Source: Halanaerobacter jeridensis | GTDB taxonomy: Bacteria; Bacillota; Halanaerobiia; Halobacteroidales; Halobacteroidaceae | Reading direction: 5' to 3' | Assembly: GCF_016908315.1 (NCBI RefSeq) | Contig: NZ_JAFBDQ010000007.1 | Span: forward strand, 1-64,000 | DNA: 64,000 nucleotides | Part shown: piece after piece, positions 40,618-48,796 of the stretch | How the letters are laid out: every line of letters starts with the position of its first letter | Position numbering within the stretch: position 1 is the first letter of the stretch | The notes under the pieces: model-generated | The model's database searches: none | What the model saw: only the letters and a program-made list of their open reading frames with translations | Told to the model about the DNA's origin: nothing | Position numbers and translations under genes: made by a program

Positions 40618-42147
40618 ATGCTGCGCACAAGCAAAATATTAATCAAAGATCAAGACTTTAAAGAATTTGCAATTGAGAAGGTATATTTAACAAGGCATTT
40701 TGAAAATATGCTGCTTATTTTATTAGAGCAAGATTATAAACAAGAGATTGGGGATAGAAATTTGATTTCTAATCCTTATGTAATGAGAGCAGTGATTAGA
40801 GATACCAAAGGTGGTCAACATGCTGAAAAAGTAGCCTACATGAAAGAAAAATATAAAGATCATGATCTAATGCAGGATTTAATTGAAGTTGGGAAACAAC
40901 TTAAAAAAGATAACCTCGTCATGACTATTAGAAAAGTACGAGGTAATTTTAAATCTTTTTACACTAAAAACAAAAAAGGTGATAAAAAAGCCAAACCACC
41001 CAAACCTAAAAGTTTATCTTCACTAAATCACTATACTCTTTTAATTGATAATGATAAAGGTATAGGACTTTCTTATTTAAAGAAAGGTAAAGACAAATTA
41101 GGTATAACTCTGGACCATGATAGAGGCAGACAATATATAAGAGTTAATCAGCAAAAGCTAAAACAGTTAGTGGATGGTGACCTAGATAACATTCAATCTA
41201 TTAATTTACAGTATTCTAATGGTGAATTGTACCTATTAGTTACTTATCACCATAATAAAAAGGTGCAAAATAATAAACCGCATAAGATTGCAGGTTTAGA
41301 TATAGGGGTTAATAATCTAGCAGCAGTTTATATAGAGGATAAAGATAGCCCTAGTCTGATAGTAGATGGTAAGAAGTTTAAGAACTATAATAGTCAATTT
41401 AATCGGCAAATAGCTAAATTGTCTAATGCTATTGACACTCTAGAATCTAAAACTAGAAAGAAATATTTAAGAGAATATATAAATTTTCTCTTCGAAAAGA
41501 GAAACAGGTTTTTCTATGACCAGTTTCATAAAGTCAGTAAAAGAGTGTTGGAATACCTCGATAAACATAATGTCACTGAACTGGTTATATCATATACTCT
41601 TAATGATATGAAAAACAATGGCAATTGCAATATGCAGAAAAAAACAAAGCAAAATTTTATCCAAATTCCATTTATTAAACTATTAGAATATCTAGAGTAT
41701 AAAGCACAAGATTTTGGAATTGAAGTGACAGTTGTTGATGAAGGATGTACATCAAAGTCTAATTCTTTTACTAAAGAAGTTTATAAAGCTAAATCATTAC
41801 AGAAAAAGATTAAAGATCTAAAAAATCAACAAGATAAGACTGAATCTGATATTGAATATCAAGAATATCAGCGTTTAATTGATGCTTGCAAGAAATTGTT
41901 GAAAAACTACAATTATTCAGGTAGGCGAGTTGAACGTGGGTTATACGTTGATGGTGTAAATGATTTAGCAATAAATTCCGATATTAATGGAGCAAGAAAT
42001 ATTTTAAAATTAAGTCCCAACTATCAAGAGCAGAAATGTACTAATCTTTCTAAACTCTGTAACCCAATTAAAGTAAATAGTGATTACGAATTTGCCAAAC
42101 TGCTTAAAGATAGCTGGGACTATGAAATTAAGAAGAAAGTAGTCTAA
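40618..42147 (+). CDS. tnpB: TnpB of an IS607-family element
   Basis: The 509-residue protein follows tnpA by 28 bp behind AAAGGAG. RuvC-I is AGLDIGVNNLAAVY with the Asp, and RuvC-III is AINSDINGARNIL with the Asp. The RuvC-II stretch reads VISYTLNDMKNNGNCNMQKKTKQNFIQIPF in place of the common G-x-N-KGWKQE-N-GKKNNQNF pattern, so the Glu expected there seems to be Gly or missing. The zinc-finger cysteines are absent (GCTSKSNSFTKE...RRVERGLYV). A coiled-coil insert of about 40 residues (SLQKKIKDLKNQQDKTESD) lies before RuvC-III. Nuclease activity is doubtful unless an alternative acid (for example the Asp in LNDM) is used. Confidence 0.9.
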   Translation: MLRTSKILIKDQDFKEFAIEKVYLTRHFENMLLILLEQDYKQEIGDRNLISNPYVMRAVIRDTKGGQHAEKVAYMKEKYKDHDLMQDLIEVGKQLKKDNLVMTIRKVRGNFKSFYTKNKKGDKKAKPPKPKSLSSLNHYTLLIDNDKGIGLSYLKKGKDKLGITLDHDRGRQYIRVNQQKLKQLVDGDLDNIQSINLQYSNGELYLLVTYHHNKKVQNNKPHKIAGLDIGVNNLAAVYIEDKDSPSLIVDGKKFKNYNSQFNRQIAKLSNAIDTLESKTRKKYLREYINFLFEKRNRFFYDQFHKVSKRVLEYLDKHNVTELVISYTLNDMKNNGNCNMQKKTKQNFIQIPFIKLLEYLEYKAQDFGIEVTVVDEGCTSKSNSFTKEVYKAKSLQKKIKDLKNQQDKTESDIEYQEYQRLIDACKKLLKNYNYSGRRVERGLYVDGVNDLAINSDINGARNILKLSPNYQEQKCTNLSKLCNPIKVNSDYEFAKLLKDSWDYEIKKKVV

Positions 42148-42247
42148 AAAGCACCCCCGAGTCTTTTTAAGATAGGGTTTGTGGATAAGAACACTGTAAC
42201 TTTGGTGTTAACGCTGTAATCTACTCATTTGTTAATTTTGATTAGCT

Positions 42248-44254
42248 TTGAGCAGATATAAATCAGCGGCAACAGCTCCCGTTGATATTAATTTAAGCAA
42301 CACTGACCAAATACTTCCCACATTAAAGCAAGCCGTAGTAAAAAATTCCACAAATATTGTACTTACTATGAGTGAAATAGTAAATACAAGTGATGCGACT
42401 GGTTTTATTGTGAAAATTAATGGGACTGCAGTAACAATTGCTAGTTTAAATGGTAGTGGAACAGAGGTTTTAACTTTGACTTTAGATACTAAAGTTAAAA
42501 AAGAAGATACAGTAACTTTAAATTATAGTGGAGGTAATGTAAAAGATATTGCTGGCAATGAATTAGCTGATATCAGTGGACAAGCAGTAACTAATACTGT
42601 AGAAGCAATTACTTTCCATTATGCAATGCCGAGTTGGGGTGATTCAGGAACAGTAAATTTATCTTATTATAAGAATGGGGAAGAAAGTGCTTCAGGATTA
42701 AGTATGACTAAGAATAGCAGCTGGTATGAAATTACAGTAGCAGTAGAAGATGCAGCAGCTACTACTGAATTTGTGATTGAGTTTTCTGATAGTGGAACAA
42801 AGAAGTTTTTGAAAGCAGATGATTTTAGCTCTAACGTTACTTATAGCACAAGTACAAATAATATTTGGATTGATGCACGAAATATTACAAATTGGGGCGG
42901 AGACAATTATTATTTAGAGAGCACTAAATATAGTGATACAGAGATAGATATTACAGCACCAAGTTTCAGTTCTGGGCCAAGCACAGCCAATATCACGGGG
43001 ACATCATTTGATTTGAATGCTACGCTTAATGAAGCTGGAACAGTTTATTATGTAGTAGTTAATGATCAAGCTAGTGCGCCAAGTGCTGCGCAGGTAAAAG
43101 CAGGAAATAATGCTTTAGGAGCTGCAGCATTAGCAAATGGTAGCAAGACAGATAGCGGCAGTGGAGTTGCAATCACTGTCACAGCTTTAAGTGAAAAGAT
43201 TGCTTATGATGTTTATGTAGTAGGAGAAGACGAAGCCACACATCCTAATTTACAAGGTGATGCAACTAAATTAGAGGTTACAACTCTTGATGAAACAGCA
43301 CCAACTGTGAGTAATGCAGTAGTAGAAGATACAGCACCAAAAGATGTAGTCTTAATAATGAGTGAAGTAGTAACTGCTACAGATGCTAGTGGATTTAGTG
43401 TTAATGTAAATGGAAGTCCAGTAGCTGTTAATAGTTTAAGTGGTAGTGGAACAGACACTTTAACTTTATCTTTAGCTGTTGAAATTGTAATAGGGGATGT
43501 AGTTACAATTGATTATAGTAATGGTAATGTCAAGGATAGTGCTGATAATTTATTAGTTGATTTCAGTTCTCAGTCAGTAACTAATAATACCATAGTCATT
43601 ATTGATGGTGATATAGGTGAAGCAGATTATAATTCACATTATACAGATGTTATGGGAGCTGGGCATGAAGTATATAACTGGGGTGATAATGCTCCGACGA
43701 TTGGTGAAGTTAAGACTGCCAGAGATGAAAATTATTTATATATTGCTGTCCAAGCTAGAACAGCTAACGATGGAAATAAAGAAAGTTTTCATATTTTAAT
43801 TGATGAAGATAATGATAACACTACAGGGAAAAAAGATTTTTCTACTACTCCATTTTATAATCAAACTTATAATACAGAAGTTGGGGTTGATTATGCTATT
43901 TATGTAGAACCATCTGGTTATAAGGGTAATGGTTATATTTCTTATATTGATATTGCCACTGATGGTTCTGATAGTCAAATCAGAGGTGGAGAAATGGGGA
44001 CTACTTCAGAATTAGGTAGTTTAGACGCACCACGCAGTGCTGATAGTGATTTTGCTTTTGAACTAAGAATTCCTATTTCTGAGTTGAGTAATTTTGATAG
44101 TAGTTCAAAATTAATTATTACAGCTGCTCCAAGGTATAATACTACTCATGTACATGATATTACTCCTAATAATGGCAATAGTATTGCCAATGATGACAGT
44201 GATAGTAATGAAATAATTACTATTCCAGCAGCAGATAGTCTCAGCGGAATGTAA
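42248..44254 (+). pseudogene. surface protein fragment: SwmB, starch-binding (CBM25-like) and DOMON/CBM9-like domains
   Basis: The 668-codon frame begins inside or at the edge of the IS607 element with a TTG and no signal peptide, so it is probably the rear part of a larger secreted protein. Domains: SwmB-like at 20-120 (IVLTMSEIV, GNVKDIAGNELADI), CBM25-like at 120-225 (MPSWGDSGTVNLSYYKNG, NIWIDARNITNW), a Fn3-like strand-rich unit at 230-350, a second SwmB at 350-455, and a CBM9/DOMON-like unit at 458-668 (VKTARDENYLYIAVQA, SFHILIDEDNDN). Such proteins bind starch or glycogen and often belong to amylases or pullulanases. The catalytic part is missing. Confidence 0.7.
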
Positions 44255-44355
44255 AAGAAGATTAATTAAAAAGTTGTTTTATTTTTCCTGCAATAAAAAA
44301 GATTTAATTACCTCATACTACTATTGATATCTATATTTATAGGGGGAATTAGAGG

Positions 44356-44673
44356 ATGGATGATGCTAAGATAGAAGTAAAACCAACACCAATTACTGCA
44401 GGAGAAAAAGTTACTATCTCTTACAATGGAATATTAGCTGAATCTGGCGCAGAGAAAGTATATCTTCATGCTGGAATAGGTTTCAATGATGAATGGCGAG
44501 ATGTAACTAGTATTCAAATGAAAAAAGAGGATGCAGAAAAGTGGCAGGCACAACTTAAAGTTAATACTACTGACCGCTTTAACTTTTGTTTTAAAGATTC
44601 TGCTGAAAATTGGGATAATAACCAAGGTAGTAATTGGAGTTTTGAAGTACATGATGGACAGCAATATAATTAA
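44356..44673 (+). CDS. small carbohydrate-binding (CBM25-like) protein
   Basis: The 105-residue protein has one domain: KIEVKPTPITAGEKVTISYNG, KVYLHAGIGFNDEWRDV, RFNFCFKDSAENWDNNQGSNWSF. Aromatic and Asn/Trp residues in the last motif are typical of starch-binding modules. There is no signal peptide, so it may act on intracellular glycogen, in line with the glycosyltransferase at 47476. GGGGGAATTAGAGG precedes the ATG. The downstream gap holds low-complexity repeats. Confidence 0.7.
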   Translation: MDDAKIEVKPTPITAGEKVTISYNGILAESGAEKVYLHAGIGFNDEWRDVTSIQMKKEDAEKWQAQLKVNTTDRFNFCFKDSAENWDNNQGSNWSFEVHDGQQYN

Positions 44674-44689
44674 GAAAAAGCAGTGACAA

Positions 44690-44945
44690 GAAAAGACAGT
44701 AAAGAGAAGTAAAGAGTGAAGAGTGAAGAGTAAGAAGTAAAGAGTAAGGAGTAAGGAGTAAAGAGTGAAAAGTAAGAACAGTAAGAACAGTAAGAACCAT
44801 AAACCCTAAAATCACTTTCGGGAAGAAAGATGAATGACTGATGTAGAGACTAGGCATTGCCTAGTCTACGAACTATCACCCAGAAAAATAATTATTGGGA
44901 ACAGTGAGTAGTGGGTAGTAAAGAGTGACAAGTGAAAATAGAGAA
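44690..44945. repeat. low-complexity AGAGTGAAGAGT/AAGAACAGT repeat region
   Basis: The first 260 bp of the 423-bp gap before the peroxiredoxin gene are made of short imperfect repeats (AGTGAAGAGTGAAGAG, TAAGGAGTAAGGAGTAA, AGTAAGAACAGTAAGAACAG). No coding frame is supported. Confidence 0.6.
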
Positions 44946-44952
44946 GAAATAT

Positions 44953-44980
44953 AAAAGCAGGGATAATCCCTGCTTTTATA
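44953..44980. terminator. palindromic terminator-like hairpin
   Basis: AAAAGCAGGGA-TAA-TCCCTGCTTTT is a perfect 11-bp stem with T-rich flanks on both strands, and sits before the peroxiredoxin promoter. Confidence 0.75.
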
Positions 44981-45009
44981 TTTGAGAGTTAAATTGTTAA
45001 AGTAAATCA

Positions 45010-45038
45010 TTGACAAGATATAGTAAATCATTTATAAT
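45010..45038 (+). promoter_or_regulatory. consensus sigma-A promoter of the peroxiredoxin gene
   Basis: TTGACA (45010-45015), a 17-bp spacer and TATAAT (45033-45038): both boxes and spacing are ideal. Confidence 0.9.
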
Positions 45039-45047
45039 AACAATAAC

Positions 45048-45060
45048 GATAATTATTATC
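45048..45060 (+). promoter_or_regulatory. Fur/PerR-like 6-1-6 operator
   Basis: GATAAT-T-ATTATC is a perfect 6-1-6 inverted repeat placed at about the transcription start of the peroxiredoxin gene. The unit matches Fur-family boxes; given the target gene, PerR (peroxide sensing) is the likely ligand. This is inference from sequence and position. Confidence 0.65.
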
Positions 45061-45097
45061 ATTTAAACATAATAAAATTTTAGGAAGGGTGATAGTT

Positions 45098-45562
45098 ATG
45101 ACTGTAGAAGTAGGAACTAAAATAAATGATTTTACTTTAACTGACCATAATGAAAATGAAGTCAATTTATCTGATTTGGAAGGGCAGAAAGTATTATTAT
45201 CTTTTCATCCGTTGGCGTTTACAAGTGTCTGTGCTAACCAGATGCAAGGGTTAGAAGCTAATTATGAAGAATTAGAAGAATTAAATATTGTGCCGTTAGG
45301 AATTAGTATTGATGCAGTGCCTGCTAAAAAAGCGTGGGCAGAAGAATTAGGACTAGAAAAGTTACAATTAGTATCTGATTTTTGGCCTCATGGTGGATTA
45401 GCTAAAGAATTAGGAATCTTTAGAGATGAAGATGGATTTTCAGAAAGAGCTAATATTTTATTAGATGAAAATGGAGAAGTTATTTATTCTCAAGTTTATG
45501 AAATTTCTGAATTGCCTGATCCGCAAGAAATAATTGATTTCGTTAAGGGCAGTGATGAGTAA
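45098..45562 (+). CDS. 1-Cys peroxiredoxin (AhpC/TSA family)
   Basis: The 154-residue thioredoxin-fold protein has the peroxidatic motif HPLAFTSVC (Cys about 45). It contains no other cysteine, so it is a 1-Cys enzyme that needs an external thiol for reduction; the AhpE-like group is a fair comparison. It removes peroxides in the cytoplasm, consistent with an anaerobe. ATG 45098 follows AGGAAGGGTGAT; the upstream ATG at 45089 falls inside the ribosome binding site. A perfect promoter with a Fur/PerR-like box lies just upstream, so induction by peroxide is expected. Confidence 0.9.
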   Translation: MTVEVGTKINDFTLTDHNENEVNLSDLEGQKVLLSFHPLAFTSVCANQMQGLEANYEELEELNIVPLGISIDAVPAKKAWAEELGLEKLQLVSDFWPHGGLAKELGIFRDEDGFSERANILLDENGEVIYSQVYEISELPDPQEIIDFVKGSDE

Positions 45563-45835
45563 TTAGTGATGAGTGAGGAGTAAAGAGAGAAAAGCAGTAA
45601 GAATAGTAGCTGGTAGTTAAATTTGGGGAAATTGCAATATATAGATTGCGCAGCTAATAAAGAGAAAAGTAGAGAGAACAGGACTGCACGGAGTGTTTTT
45701 TGAATTTTAAAAACACGGAGGAGACGGTTAAAAGTAGTAATCAGTGAAGAAAGTGAAGAATAAAAAATTGAAGAATAGAAAAGCAGTGAAAAAATAAAGA
45801 TAAAAAACTGAATACCAATCCCGTTTTTTACTTAA
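45563..45835. repeat. low-complexity repeat region (AGTGATGAGTGAGGAGTAAAG type)
   Basis: This 270-bp stretch has the same kind of short AGT/GAG-rich imperfect repeats as 44690-44945, plus a GAGTGTTTTTTGAA..TTTTAAAAACAC hairpin near 45693. No gene is supported. Confidence 0.5.
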
Positions 45836-45841
45836 TATATA

Positions 45842-45870
45842 AAGGCATGGCTATTTAGCCATGCCTTATA
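45842..45870. terminator. bidirectional terminator between peroxiredoxin and aldo/keto reductase genes
   Basis: AAGGCATGGCT-ATTT-AGCCATGCCTT is an 11-bp perfect stem between convergent genes, with T-rich sequence on each side. Confidence 0.75.
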
Positions 45871-45944
45871 ATATATTTTTATTAATCTTTTAACTTGTTA
45901 CTCTTTACTCATGACTCGTCTCTAAATGGGCGACAGCCCATGCT

Positions 45945-46886
45945 TTATTTTATGACTTTATTGGATGCTTTAGTTAATCTTTCTATTTCAGCAGCAGAAA
46001 GATCCCAATCTGCTGCTCCAGCATTTTGCTTGGCTTGTTGTGGTGTTTTGGCTCCTACTAAAGCAGTAGTGATTCCTTCTTGTTGACGAACCCAATTAAT
46101 TGCTACTTGGACAATAGGAGCATTATGCTCTGCAGCTATTTCTTCCATTACATCAATTAAATCTAATGTTTGAGACCAAGTTTCTTCATCATAGAAAGGA
46201 TAGAATTGACTTCGTTTATCATCATCATCAAATTCTGGAGGTTGATCATATTTTCCAGTTAAAATCCCGCCCCCGATAGAACCATAAGATAAATTACCGA
46301 TATTATGTTCTACACAATAAGGTAATTCTTCTGTTTCAATCTCACGCTGTAATAAAGAATAGTGCGGTTGTAAACTAACTATATTAGTTAGATCAGTTAT
46401 TTCTTCTAATAGTTGTTTATCAAAATTAGAAACTCCTAAGTAGCGAAATTTACCTTCTTCTTGTAATTTTTCTAATTCGGCAACTGTTTCTTCTAATGGT
46501 ACATTAGTATCGGGCCAGTGGATTTGATAGAGGTCAATTGTGTCGATTCCCAGTCTGTCTAAAGAATCATTAACTTGCTTTCTGATCGTAGATGGACTCA
46601 AATCCCGAACCAATTCTGCTCCGTCGCGATAAACTCCACACTTAGTAGCAATTAGAACCTGCTCTCTATATCCTTTAATTGCTTCTCCAACAACTTCTTC
46701 TGAGTGCCCGTCTCCATAAGGCGGAGCAGTATCGATTAAATTAATTCCTGAATCAATAGCTTGTCTAATAGCGGCTATTGATTGTGAATCATCAACTTCT
46801 CCATAAAAATCACTTCCTAAGGCCCAAGTTCCTAAACCAACTACTGAAACTTCTAAGTCGCTATTTCCTAATTTTTCATATTGCAT
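45945..46886 (-). CDS. aldo/keto reductase
   Basis: The 313-residue NADPH-dependent oxidoreductase has the AKR landmarks: VVGLGTWALGSDFYG, INLIDTAPPYGDGHSEEVVGEA (catalytic Asp and Tyr), ATKCGVY (Lys), IDLYQIHWPD (His), RYLGVSNF and the cofactor end ITTALVGAKTPQQAKQN. Length is normal. The start ATG follows GGGAGTGAT. The substrate is not predictable. It is transcribed alone, opposite to its neighbours. Confidence 0.93.
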   Translation of the reverse strand: MQYEKLGNSDLEVSVVGLGTWALGSDFYGEVDDSQSIAAIRQAIDSGINLIDTAPPYGDGHSEEVVGEAIKGYREQVLIATKCGVYRDGAELVRDLSPSTIRKQVNDSLDRLGIDTIDLYQIHWPDTNVPLEETVAELEKLQEEGKFRYLGVSNFDKQLLEEITDLTNIVSLQPHYSLLQREIETEELPYCVEHNIGNLSYGSIGGGILTGKYDQPPEFDDDDKRSQFYPFYDEETWSQTLDLIDVMEEIAAEHNAPIVQVAINWVRQQEGITTALVGAKTPQQAKQNAGAADWDLSAAEIERLTKASNKVIK

Positions 46887-46961
46887 ACTATCACTCCCAT
46901 TTTTATATTATTTCACATTTGCTTATTAAATTGCATATTATCTATATAAAGTGTAACTTCG

Positions 46962-47150
46962 AGATGGCTGAGCAAGCATTTCTTCGTTAAGAAATTTAGG
47001 ATGATTCGTCTAAAATTCATTCAAGTAAAATCAATTTCACTTAATTTAAATTGGAAATTAAGTAATACAAAATTGATTTTACTTTCACTTCATTAAGACT
47101 CATTAACATCCTAAATTTAATGCCACTACGAAAAACTTGCTCAGCCATCT
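46962..47150. repeat. 189-bp palindromic (MITE-like) element
   Basis: The ends are a 15-bp perfect inverted repeat, AGATGGCTGAGCAAG at 46962-46976 and its complement at 47136-47150. Further in, AAATTTAGGATG pairs with CATCCTAAATTT and AAAATCAATTT with AATTGATTTT, so nearly the whole unit can fold into one long hairpin. It has no ORF. It could be a non-autonomous transposable element or a large structured RNA or terminator. No target duplication could be seen with confidence. Confidence 0.75.
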
Positions 47151-47475
47151 AATGATAGTTTTACTTTAATAGTGGGGTCAGGGATTATCTTAAAGTGAGG
47201 TTACTTATTTTCTGATTGTGCCTCTTGGTTTTGAATTTACTACTAGCTACTAGCTTTTATCTACTAGCTAGTGGCACGATAGTGCCACTTTATATAGATA
47301 CATCGTAATATTAGGATTTATAGATAGAAATAGTAATTCCTGGTTTGAAATAAAAATAATTATTATTAATAAGAAAACTTTGCATTAAATGAATAAAAAA
47401 AATTAGCCTGACAATACTATTTAATACATTAATAATTTGCTTTTTTATTTTTTGGGATAATGGGGGTAATAATTA
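47151..47475. other. gene-free gap upstream of the glycosyltransferase gene
   Basis: AT-rich DNA with a cluster of ACTAGCTACTAGC repeats near 47230-47270 and a perfect GTGGCAC-GATA-GTGCCAC inverted repeat at about 47270-47287, which might be an operator. No gene is supported. Confidence 0.4.
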
Positions 47476-48693
47476 ATGAAATTATTGGTTTTGTCATGGG
47501 AGTATCCTCCCTGTCATGTAGGGGGATTAGCTAGTCACTTATCTGATTTATTACCGGAATTAGTGAAAGAAGGAGTAGAAGTTCATCTCATAACGCAAGG
47601 ATTATCAGATACGGAAGAATATGAAATTGAAAAAGGGATTCATGTTTATCGAGTACCTCCAGTTGAGATTGAAACAAATGATTTTGCATCTTGGGTGCTG
47701 CAGTTTAATTTTAAATTAGTAGAAAAAGCAATTGAAGTAATCAACTACCATCGTATTGATTTGATTCATAGTCATGATTGGTTAGTGAATTTTGCTGCTC
47801 AAACTTTAAAACACAGTTATAAGTTGCCGTTAGTAACTACAATTCATGCTACGGAAGTGGGAAGAAATCAAGGGTTGCATAATGAGCAACAACGGTATAT
47901 TAATGATATCGAATGGAAGAGCACTTATGAAGCATGGAGAGTAATCTGTTGTAGCCAGTATATGAAAGATGAAGTAAGGGATCATTTTTCGTTACCAGAT
48001 GATAAGGTACAAGTAATTAATAATGGAGTAAAAAAAGAGAACTTTAGCAGTGACCTTCCTCAATCTTTTAGGGATAACTATGCTCGACCTGAAGAGCGAA
48101 TAGTGTATTTTATTGGTCGCTTAGTACGCGAAAAAGGAGTTCATGTCTTAATCAATGCTGCTCAAGAGGTGTTGGCCCATAATTATAATGTGAAGTTTAT
48201 TATTTCTGGGGAAGGGCCGGCACAAATGTGGTTAGAAGATCAAGCTGCTCAGTTAGGAATTAGAGAAAAAGTTTTGTTCACTGGATATGCTGATAAAAAA
48301 CTTCGTAATAACCTTTATCAGATAGCAGATGTGGCAGCATTTCCTAGTTTGTATGAACCATTTGGAATTGTAGCTTTAGAAGCGATGGTGACTCAAACGC
48401 CGGTAGTAGTTTCTGATGTAGGTGGTTTTAGTGAGATTATTGAGCATAATAAAAATGGACTCAAAGTTTATCCTGGTGATAGTGCATCTTTAGCTCATAA
48501 CTTGTTAAGAGTTTTGTCTGACCATAATTTAGCTGCTAATATAATTACTAATGCCTATCAAGAGGTTAAAACTGAATACAATTGGAAAACAATAGCTAAT
48601 AAAACTATAGATGTTTATCAAGAAGTACTACAAGAGTATGATGAGATTAATTGGGGAACCCAAGAAATCCAGCAGAAGTTAGCCACAATTTAG
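47476..48693 (+). CDS. GT4-type glycosyltransferase (glycogen-synthase-like)
   Basis: The 405-residue GT-B fold enzyme has a front motif WEYPPCHVGGLASHLSDL and a back part with FIGRLVREKGVHVLINA, FIISGEGPAQMWLEDQA and the sugar-nucleotide motif EPFGIVALEAMVTQTPVVVSDVGGF (E-x7-E). It probably transfers glucose from a nucleotide sugar. In this lineage similar genes are annotated as glycogen synthases, and the nearby starch-binding proteins fit glycogen metabolism, but other acceptors are possible. ATG 47476 follows GGGGGTAATAATTA. A strong terminator follows. Confidence 0.85.
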   Translation: MKLLVLSWEYPPCHVGGLASHLSDLLPELVKEGVEVHLITQGLSDTEEYEIEKGIHVYRVPPVEIETNDFASWVLQFNFKLVEKAIEVINYHRIDLIHSHDWLVNFAAQTLKHSYKLPLVTTIHATEVGRNQGLHNEQQRYINDIEWKSTYEAWRVICCSQYMKDEVRDHFSLPDDKVQVINNGVKKENFSSDLPQSFRDNYARPEERIVYFIGRLVREKGVHVLINAAQEVLAHNYNVKFIISGEGPAQMWLEDQAAQLGIREKVLFTGYADKKLRNNLYQIADVAAFPSLYEPFGIVALEAMVTQTPVVVSDVGGFSEIIEHNKNGLKVYPGDSASLAHNLLRVLSDHNLAANIITNAYQEVKTEYNWKTIANKTIDVYQEVLQEYDEINWGTQEIQQKLATI

Positions 48694-48694
48694 T

Positions 48695-48725
48695 AAAAAA
48701 TGGACTCGCTAAGAGTCCATTTTTT
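48695..48725 (+). terminator. terminator after the glycosyltransferase gene
   Basis: AAAAAATGGACTC-GCTAA-GAGTCCATTTTTT: a 13-bp perfect stem with a T-run. Confidence 0.9.
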
Positions 48726-48796
48726 AATTAGTTGGAGGAAATCTAGGCTAACTATTGAATTAGTACTATAGATATTGTAATTTGAGGTGGTTAATT

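Larger units (their letters stand above)
39885..42247 (+). mobile_element. IS607-family element (serine recombinase tnpA + tnpB)
   Basis: The order tnpA (serine recombinase) then tnpB in the same direction defines the IS607 family. The left edge lies at the end of coding similarity in the interrupted gene, just after a GGGG run (39883-39886); IS607 elements are known to insert at GG. The right edge is somewhere before 42257, where another gene fragment begins. Region 42148-42247 is expected to hold the omegaRNA and right end. Boundaries are estimates. Confidence 0.8.

Noticed and set aside
44690-45835. Short direct repeats resembling a CRISPR array
   Set aside because: Units are 7-13 bp, irregular and without uniform spacers; they are low-complexity AGT/GAG repeats.
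47268-47288. TGGCACGATAGTGCCA looks like a sigma-54 -24/-12 promoter upstream of the glycosyltransferase gene
   Set aside because: The -12 part is TGCCA, and the GC comes one base too early (9 bases after GG rather than 10). It is better read as a GTGGCAC/GTGCCAC inverted repeat.
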